Origin: Phenylobacterium sp.
GTDB taxonomy: Bacteria > Pseudomonadota > Alphaproteobacteria > Caulobacterales > Caulobacteraceae
DNA length: 18,860 nucleotides
Direction of reading: 5' to 3'
Assembly: GCA_028698405.1 (NCBI GenBank)
Contig: JAQVDF010000002.1
Location: 1-18,860 of the forward strand
The notes below the pieces were generated by a model that saw only the letters and a list, made by a program, of their open reading frames with translations, was not told where the DNA came from and did no database searches. The position numbers were made by a program, and so were the translations under genes. This document shows positions 14,632-18,860 of this stretch, piece by piece (the stretch's first letter is position 1; each line of letters opens with the position of its first letter).

Positions 14632-15618
14632 ATGGCCGCCCGCAAGCCGAAAGTCATCGTCACGCGCAAGCTCCCCGATCCGGTGGAGACGCGCATGCGC
14701 GAGCTGTTCGACGCCGAACTTAATCTCAGCGACGAGCCTATGAGCCGCGACGCGCTGGCGCAGGCCCTGCAGCGCGCCGACGTGCTGGCGCCGACCATCA
14801 CCGACCGCCTCGACGCCGAAACGCTGCAGGCGGCCGGCCCGCAGCTGAAGCTGATCGCCAACTTCGGGGCCGGGGTCGACCACATCGACGTGGCGGCGGC
14901 CAACGCCCGCGGCATCACCGTCACCAACACCCCGGGCGTGCTGACCGAAGACACCGCCGACCTGACGATGACCCTGATGATGACCGTGCTGCGCCGGGTG
15001 GTGGAAGGCGCCAACATCGTCCGGGAAGGCAAGTTCACGGGCTGGTCGCCGACCTGGATGCTCGGCCGGCGGATCACCGGCAAGCGCCTGGGGATCATCG
15101 GCATGGGCCGGATCGGCCAGGCGGTCGCCCGCCGGGCCCGCGCCTTCGGGCTGCAGATCCACTACCACAATCGCAAGCCGGTCTCGCACCTGATCGCCGA
15201 GGAGCTGGGCGCTACCTACTGGGACAGCCTGGACCAGATGCTGGCCCGGGTGGACATCGTCACCGTCCACTCGCCGCACACCCCGGCCACCTACCACCTG
15301 CTGTCTGCCCGCCGGCTGAAGCTGTTGCAGCCCCACGCGATCGTGATCAACACCGCCCGCGGCGAAATCATCGACGAGAGCGCGCTCGCCCAGCTGCTCG
15401 CCGACGGCAAGATCGCCGGCGCCGGCCTCGACGTGTTCGAGCGCGAACCCGAGATCAAGCCCGAGCTACTTTCCGCGCCCAACACCGTGCTGCTGCCGCA
15501 CATGAGCTCGGCCACCATCGAGGGCCGCATCGACATGGGCGAGAAGGTGATCATCAACATCAAGACCTGGATGGACGGCCACCGCCCGCCCGACCGGGTG
15601 ATCCCAGCGATGCTCTGA
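14632..15618 (+). CDS. D-2-hydroxyacid dehydrogenase (glyoxylate/glycerate type)
   Basis: Cytoplasmic NAD(P)H-dependent oxidoreductase of 328 residues that interconverts a 2-oxoacid and its D-2-hydroxyacid, probably glyoxylate/glycolate or hydroxypyruvate/D-glycerate. The Rossmann motif is GIIGMGRIG at residues 154-162. The catalytic set is Arg243 (NTARGEIID), Glu272 (FEREPEI) and His290 (LLPHMSSAT). After the second strand comes HNRK (Asn180-Arg181-Lys182) in place of an acidic residue, which suggests NADPH preference; this is inference. The ATG at 14632 starts the protein one short stretch before the conserved KVIVTRKLP strand; the nearest purine-rich site is rather far upstream (17 bases). 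It converges on the first RTX gene with a hairpin in the 29-base gap. The exact substrate cannot be read from the sequence. Confidence 0.93.
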   Translation: MAARKPKVIVTRKLPDPVETRMRELFDAELNLSDEPMSRDALAQALQRADVLAPTITDRLDAETLQAAGPQLKLIANFGAGVDHIDVAAANARGITVTNTPGVLTEDTADLTMTLMMTVLRRVVEGANIVREGKFTGWSPTWMLGRRITGKRLGIIGMGRIGQAVARRARAFGLQIHYHNRKPVSHLIAEELGATYWDSLDQMLARVDIVTVHSPHTPATYHLLSARRLKLLQPHAIVINTARGEIIDESALAQLLADGKIAGAGLDVFEREPEIKPELLSAPNTVLLPHMSSATIEGRIDMGEKVIINIKTWMDGHRPPDRVIPAML

Positions 15619-15622
15619 GCCG

Positions 15623-15647
15623 AGGCCGCGTCCTCCGGGAGGGGCCT
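15623..15647. terminator. Bidirectional hairpin between the dehydrogenase and RTX gene 1
   Basis: AGGCC (15623-15627) pairs with GGCCT (15643-15647), and CCTC (15632-15635) pairs with GAGG (15639-15642), with a four-base bulge GCGT on one side. It fills nearly the whole 29-base gap between two convergent stop codons, so it can serve both transcripts. No T-run is present. Confidence 0.4.
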
Positions 15648-16799
15648 TCAGTCCACGAAGTCACCGGAATCGAGCTGTGACAGCTTGACGTTCTTGAGGG
15701 TCAGGAAAGTCAGGCCGTCATAGGTGAACTGGACATCGGCGCCGACCTGGCTCGCCAGGCCGAGCAGGTCGACCCCGAGCGGAGCACCGACCGTCTCCAG
15801 CTGATCGGTCCCGTTCTTGAAGTCGTAGACGATCGTCGGCTCGAACTCGACGAAGAAGCGGAAGACGTCCTCGCCGCCGCCGCCGCGAAGATGGGCGCCC
15901 TGCAGACGGTCGTCGCCGGACCCGCCGTCCAGGCTGTCGCCACCCTCGCCGCCGACCAGCGTGTCATCCCCGCTGTTGCCATGCAGGGTGTCGTTCCCCC
16001 GCGAGCCCTCCAGCCGGTCGTCCTCCTTGCCGCCGCTGAGCGAATCGTCCCCGCGACCGCCGCTCATCGTGTCCTCGCCCTCGCCGCCCATGACGGTGTC
16101 GTTCCCGTCGAGCCCGTTGAGGTGGTCGGCGCCGCGCCCGCCCTCGATGAAGTCGTTCCCCAGACCGCCGAACAGCTGGTCCTCCTCGCGGCTGCCGCGC
16201 AGCGAGTCGTTGCCGGAGCCGCCCCAGGCGTAGACGCTGTCGGAAGCCTGCACGGTATCGTTGCCGCCCATGCCCCAGATCATCGACACCTCGCCCCTGG
16301 ACTTCAGCAGCTGGCCGGCTTCGCTCCCGTAGATCAGGTTCGGGTGGATGTCGTCGGGGATCCAGGCGCCGGAGATCCAGGCGTCGCCGTAGCGGAAGCC
16401 GACATCGTCGCCGTTGCCTTCCTCCTCGATCAGCTGGGCGCCGCCGTCCCAGAACTGATCCACCCGGAAGAACAGCGACCCCGGCGGCTCCGTCTCGTCG
16501 TTGTCGAGATGGATGCCGATAAAGCCCATGTCGACGATCGAGAGATCCGTCCCGTTGCTGCGGATGACGAACTCCTCCGGGAAGAACATCGACTGGCCTT
16601 CGAAGGTGATCGCCACGCCGGCGTTGCTTTCGCGGACCATGGTGGTCTCGTCTTCGAAAGCATCTTCATACTGGTCGGCCGCGCCGCCGCTCAGCGCCAC
16701 GTGTGCGCTGATCTTCTGCCCATTGTCGTAGTTGAAGTCGCCTGTGACGTCGTTCACCTGCTCGACGACGCCGTAAAAGGTGAAGGAGGTGGCTGGCAT
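15648..16799 (-). CDS. RTX calcium-binding protein 1 with unassigned N-terminal domain
   Basis: A probable secreted Ca2+-binding protein of 383 residues. Residues 1-165 form a domain I do not recognise. It has no signal peptide and looks strand-rich, with conserved blocks ITFEGQSMFFPEE (64-76), IRSNGTDLSIV (79-89) and QFWDGGA (115-121). Residues about 176-315 are roughly a dozen RTX nonapeptides of the GGxGxDxLx type. Residues 316-383 are a capping region with DFKNGTDQLE, ending LSQLDSGDFVD, like the uncleaved C-terminal signals of type I secretion substrates. The start is ATG at 16797-16799, fixed by AAGGGG 7 bases upstream and by exact agreement with the paralogue (MPATSFTFYGVVE); an in-frame extension upstream is not credible. 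Its neighbour at 17004-18173 is a tandem copy. No export genes are seen nearby. The function of the N-terminal domain is unknown. Confidence 0.88.
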   Translation of the reverse strand: MPATSFTFYGVVEQVNDVTGDFNYDNGQKISAHVALSGGAADQYEDAFEDETTMVRESNAGVAITFEGQSMFFPEEFVIRSNGTDLSIVDMGFIGIHLDNDETEPPGSLFFRVDQFWDGGAQLIEEEGNGDDVGFRYGDAWISGAWIPDDIHPNLIYGSEAGQLLKSRGEVSMIWGMGGNDTVQASDSVYAWGGSGNDSLRGSREEDQLFGGLGNDFIEGGRGADHLNGLDGNDTVMGGEGEDTMSGGRGDDSLSGGKEDDRLEGSRGNDTLHGNSGDDTLVGGEGGDSLDGGSGDDRLQGAHLRGGGGEDVFRFFVEFEPTIVYDFKNGTDQLETVGAPLGVDLLGLASQVGADVQFTYDGLTFLTLKNVKLSQLDSGDFVD

Positions 16800-17003
16800 G
16801 GTGCGCCCCTTGAGGTTGCGCCCGGCTAGATCGCCGGCGCGCACGGGAGCCGTGTGTCCCCGCAAGCCGCTCAACCGGAGCGCGGGCGGCCTGGGTCGCT
16901 GGTAACAGCCAGTTGATTGCGGCCGCGCTTCAAAGCCTGGACGGGGAGAGGGCCGCCGCGCCGAGCGGCTACAGCGACCCTGTCCGCGCGACCAGGACTT
17001 GCG
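16800..17003. other. Spacer between the two RTX genes
   Basis: These 204 bases hold the leader of RTX gene 1, including the ribosome site CAAGGGG before 16799, and the conserved upstream block at 16893-16917. No further gene is seen. GCGGCC at 16920-16925 and GGCCGC at 16952-16957 could pair over a 26-base loop as a weak terminator for RTX gene 2. Confidence 0.45.
16893..16917 (-). promoter_or_regulatory. Conserved upstream block, RTX gene 1 copy
   Basis: This 25-base block matches 18270-18294 at 19 positions without gaps. Exact parts are ATCAACTGG (minus strand, 16909-16917) and GCGACCC (16893-16899). It starts 94 bases before the ATG; the other copy starts 97 bases before its own ATG. Because the sequence between block and ribosome site has largely diverged, the block is probably held by function, such as a promoter or regulator site. 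Confidence 0.5.
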
Positions 17004-18173
17004 TCAGTAGATGAAGTCGAAGTCGCTCTCTCGCAGCTGGCTCAGGCTGATGTTACGGATAATCAGGTCGGCGTCGCCCTCGCCGTCGATCACCACGTCC
17101 GAGCCGACCTGCGACGCGTGGCCGATAAACACGCTCCAGCCCGGATCGCTGCCGATCACCTGCAGCGTATCGGCGCCATGCCGGAAGTCTTCGACGATCG
17201 TCGGACCGCCGAATTCCAGGCTGAAGCGGAAGGTGTCCTCGCCGGAGCCGCCGTGGAGGCGGTAGCCCTCCAGCACGTCGTCGCCGGAGCCGCCGCTCAC
17301 CGAGTCCAGGCCCTCGTTGTCGATCAGGGTGTCGTCGCCGGAGCCGCCCGACAGGGTGTCGTTCCCCTGCAAGCCACGGATGTAGTCGTCCTCCACCCCG
17401 CCGCTCAGGGAGTCGTCGCCGTTGCCGCCCATCATCGTGTCTTCGCCATCGCCGCCGATGACGGTGTCGTCGCCTTCCAGGCCGTTGAGCATGTCGGCGC
17501 CGTCGCGACCATGGATGTAGTCGTTCCCGTCATTGCCCCAGAGCTGGTCTTCCTCGCCGCTGCCGCGCAACGAGTCGTTCCCGTCGCCGCCCCAGCCGTA
17601 GAAGCTCTGCGAACCGCCGGTCAGGGTGTCGTCGCCTTCGCGACCCCACAGCATCGAGACTTCGCCCTTGGCCTTGAGCGTCTCGCCCGCCGCGGAGCCG
17701 TAGATGAGCTTCGGGGTGATGTCGTCAGGGATCCAGGCGCCTGACACCTGGGCCTCTCCATAACGGAAGCCGCCGGAGTCTCCGTTGCCTTCTTCTTCGA
17801 TGAGCAGGGCGCCGCCGTCCCAGAACTGGTTGACTCGGAAGAACAGGGAGCCGGGAGGCGCCTCGGAATCCACCGTATCGATGTGGATGCCGATGAATTC
17901 CATGTGGACGATCGACAGGTCCGTGCCGTTGCTTCGGATGTTCAGCTCTTCGGGGAAGAACATCGGCTGACCCTCGAAGGTGATCCCGACCCCCGAGTTG
18001 TTCGTCAGGCTCATCGCCGACTCGCTCTCGACGATGGATCGGTACTCGTCCGCAGGCGCCCCGCTCAGCGCCAGATGCGCGCTGAGGTGCTGGCCCTCGG
18101 TGAACTGGAAATCGCCGGTGTAGTCCGCAGCGTTCTCCACGACGCCATAGAAGGTGAAGGAGGTGGCTGGCAT
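17004..18173 (-). CDS. RTX calcium-binding protein 2 with unassigned N-terminal domain
   Basis: Tandem paralogue of the preceding RTX protein, 389 residues, about two thirds identical by eye. The N-terminal domain (1-165) repeats the same blocks: ITFEGQPMFFPEE (64-76), IRSNGTDLSIV and QFWDGGA, then LIEEEGNGD. The RTX array (about 177-316) aligns with that of the paralogue without any gap. The C-terminal region contains FRFSLEFGG and DFRHGADTLQVIG and ends SDFDFIY, an acidic-plus-aromatic tail typical of type I secretion signals. The start is ATG at 18171-18173, matching the paralogue's MPATSF with AAGGG 9 bases upstream. An in-frame ATG at 18180-18182 overlaps that ribosome site and is less likely. 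It begins 126 bases after moeB. Secretion and calcium binding are known for such repeats; the biological role is unknown. Confidence 0.88.
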   Translation of the reverse strand: MPATSFTFYGVVENAADYTGDFQFTEGQHLSAHLALSGAPADEYRSIVESESAMSLTNNSGVGITFEGQPMFFPEELNIRSNGTDLSIVHMEFIGIHIDTVDSEAPPGSLFFRVNQFWDGGALLIEEEGNGDSGGFRYGEAQVSGAWIPDDITPKLIYGSAAGETLKAKGEVSMLWGREGDDTLTGGSQSFYGWGGDGNDSLRGSGEEDQLWGNDGNDYIHGRDGADMLNGLEGDDTVIGGDGEDTMMGGNGDDSLSGGVEDDYIRGLQGNDTLSGGSGDDTLIDNEGLDSVSGGSGDDVLEGYRLHGGSGEDTFRFSLEFGGPTIVEDFRHGADTLQVIGSDPGWSVFIGHASQVGSDVVIDGEGDADLIIRNISLSQLRESDFDFIY

Positions 18174-18299
18174 GGCGGGCATCCCTTGACCGTTGCGCTC
18201 CGCTCCCACAGCGGTGCGCGCGCGACGCGTGCGGCCGCGCTGGCCCGGCAACTGCAGATGAGCCTCGGCGGGTCGCCGCTCACGACCAGTTGATCGGCC
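18174..18299. other. Leader region of RTX gene 2, downstream of moeB
   Basis: These 126 bases carry the second copy of the conserved upstream block (18270-18294), just 5 bases after the moeB stop, and the CAAGGG ribosome site before the RTX gene 2 start. Short GC inverted repeats (for example GCGCGCGC around 18217-18225) are present, but no gene is seen. Confidence 0.4.
18270..18294 (-). promoter_or_regulatory. Conserved upstream block, RTX gene 2 copy
   Basis: Partner of 16893-16917: the minus strand reads ATCAACTGG (18286-18294), then nine variable bases with scattered matches, then GCGACCC (18270-18276). The near-equal distance to the start codon in both genes suggests common control of the RTX pair. 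Confidence 0.5.
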
Positions 18300-18860
18300 T
18301 CAGGCGCCTGGCGTCCCGCAGACCTGGCACTCCGGATCCGCGCCGATCCGCACCGTGCGCGTCTCGGCCGAGAGGCCGTCGTAGAGCAGCAGCCGGCCGA
18401 GCAGCGGCTCGCCGGCGCCGGTGATCAGCTTCACCGCCTCCAGCGCCATCATCGAGCCGATGACGCCGGCCAGGGCGCCGACCACGCCCACAGCCGAGCA
18501 GGTTTCCGCGTCCGGCGGGATCTCCGGCACCAGGCAGCGGTAGCAGGGGCGGCCGGCGTAGACGCCGACCTGACCGGTCCAGCGGCCGATCGCGCCGGAC
18601 ACCAGCGTCTTCCCCTCCGCGACGCAGGCGGCGTTCACCGCAAACCGGGTGGCGAAGTCGTCGGTGCCGTCGAGAACGAGGTCGACGTCGCGGACCAGCG
18701 CGCGGGCGTTGGTCGGATCGATCCTCACCCGCGTCGGCTCGACCTGGGCGTAGGGGTTGAGCGCGGCGAGGCGCTGCGCGGCCGCCTCCACCTTCGGCCG
18801 GCCCACCTGGTCGCCGGCGTAGATCACCTGGCGCTGCAGGTTGGACAGGTCCACCTCGTC
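18300..18860 (-). CDS. moeB: Molybdopterin-synthase adenylyltransferase (MoeB/ThiF family), N-terminus cut by window end
   Basis: E1-like enzyme that adenylates the C-terminal glycine of a small sulfur carrier (MoaD for molybdopterin, ThiS for thiamine). The window holds the last 186 residues; perhaps 60-70 N-terminal ones, with the ATP-binding glycine loop, lie outside. Visible are DEVDLSNLQRQ with the conserved arginine, VDLVLDGTDDFATRFAVN, and the zinc-binding pairs CYRC and CQVC. Between them is TCSAVGVVGALAGVIGS, holding the conserved cysteine. There is no rhodanese domain; the protein ends right after the second zinc pair, which favours MoeB or ThiF over MOCS3-type fusions. The choice of moeB over thiF rests on overall likeness and is not certain. 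RTX gene 2 follows 126 bases downstream on the same strand. Confidence 0.88.
   Translation of the reverse strand, partial: DEVDLSNLQRQVIYAGDQVGRPKVEAAAQRLAALNPYAQVEPTRVRIDPTNARALVRDVDLVLDGTDDFATRFAVNAACVAEGKTLVSGAIGRWTGQVGVYAGRPCYRCLVPEIPPDAETCSAVGVVGALAGVIGSMMALEAVKLITGAGEPLLGRLLLYDGLSAETRTVRIGADPECQVCGTPGA

Noticed and set aside
14538..15104. N-terminal extension of the SH3-like protein into the dehydrogenase gene
   Set aside because: The extension is Ser/Arg-rich antisense of the dehydrogenase; the signal peptide right after the TTG at 14535-14537 marks the real start.
15880..16230. Regular repeats in the RTX genes as a CRISPR or DNA tandem repeat
   Set aside because: The periodicity is 27 bases in coding frame and encodes RTX nonapeptides; units are not identical and there are no spacers.

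Overview
This is a very GC-rich window (about 70% by eye) with almost no spare DNA. Its gene content is typical of Alphaproteobacteria, most likely the Caulobacteraceae (Caulobacter or Phenylobacterium). The family is inferred from protein style and from the trpS, murJ, glnD and mutS neighbourhood, not from a database search. No tRNA, rRNA, CRISPR array, insertion sequence or phage gene was seen.

Left part (1-9422), housekeeping genes, nearly all on the minus strand. Reading leftwards these are mutS (mismatch recognition), a HAD-family phosphatase coupled to it by a GTGA overlap, glnD (PII uridylyltransferase, the nitrogen sensor), murJ (lipid II flippase) and trpS (tryptophanyl-tRNA synthetase, cut by the window start). 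A 47-residue single-pass membrane protein on the plus strand sits between glnD and the HAD gene. A 79-bp, nearly perfect palindrome separates glnD from murJ.

Middle part (9621-14537). A GNAT acetyltransferase, a CaiB-type CoA transferase and a crotonase-family protein run on the plus strand. The last two overlap by ATGA and probably act on one acyl-CoA substrate. They meet fabA-fabB, which run the other way and make unsaturated fatty acids. Just upstream of fabA is a secreted SH3-like protein.

Right part (14632-18860). A D-2-hydroxyacid (glyoxylate/glycerate type) dehydrogenase runs on the plus strand. It faces two tandem paralogous RTX calcium-binding proteins on the minus strand, and moeB, cut by the window end, follows. 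The RTX pair is the accessory-looking part of the window. Both proteins begin with a conserved domain of about 160 residues that I cannot assign, carry gap-free matching RTX arrays, and share a 25-bp block about 95-120 bp upstream of their start codons. No type I secretion genes are visible nearby.

The best candidates for something undescribed are the RTX pair with its N-terminal domain and shared upstream block, the cruciform-like palindrome at 2850-2928, the small membrane protein at 5984-6127, and the crotonase homologue that lacks one of the two usual catalytic glutamates.
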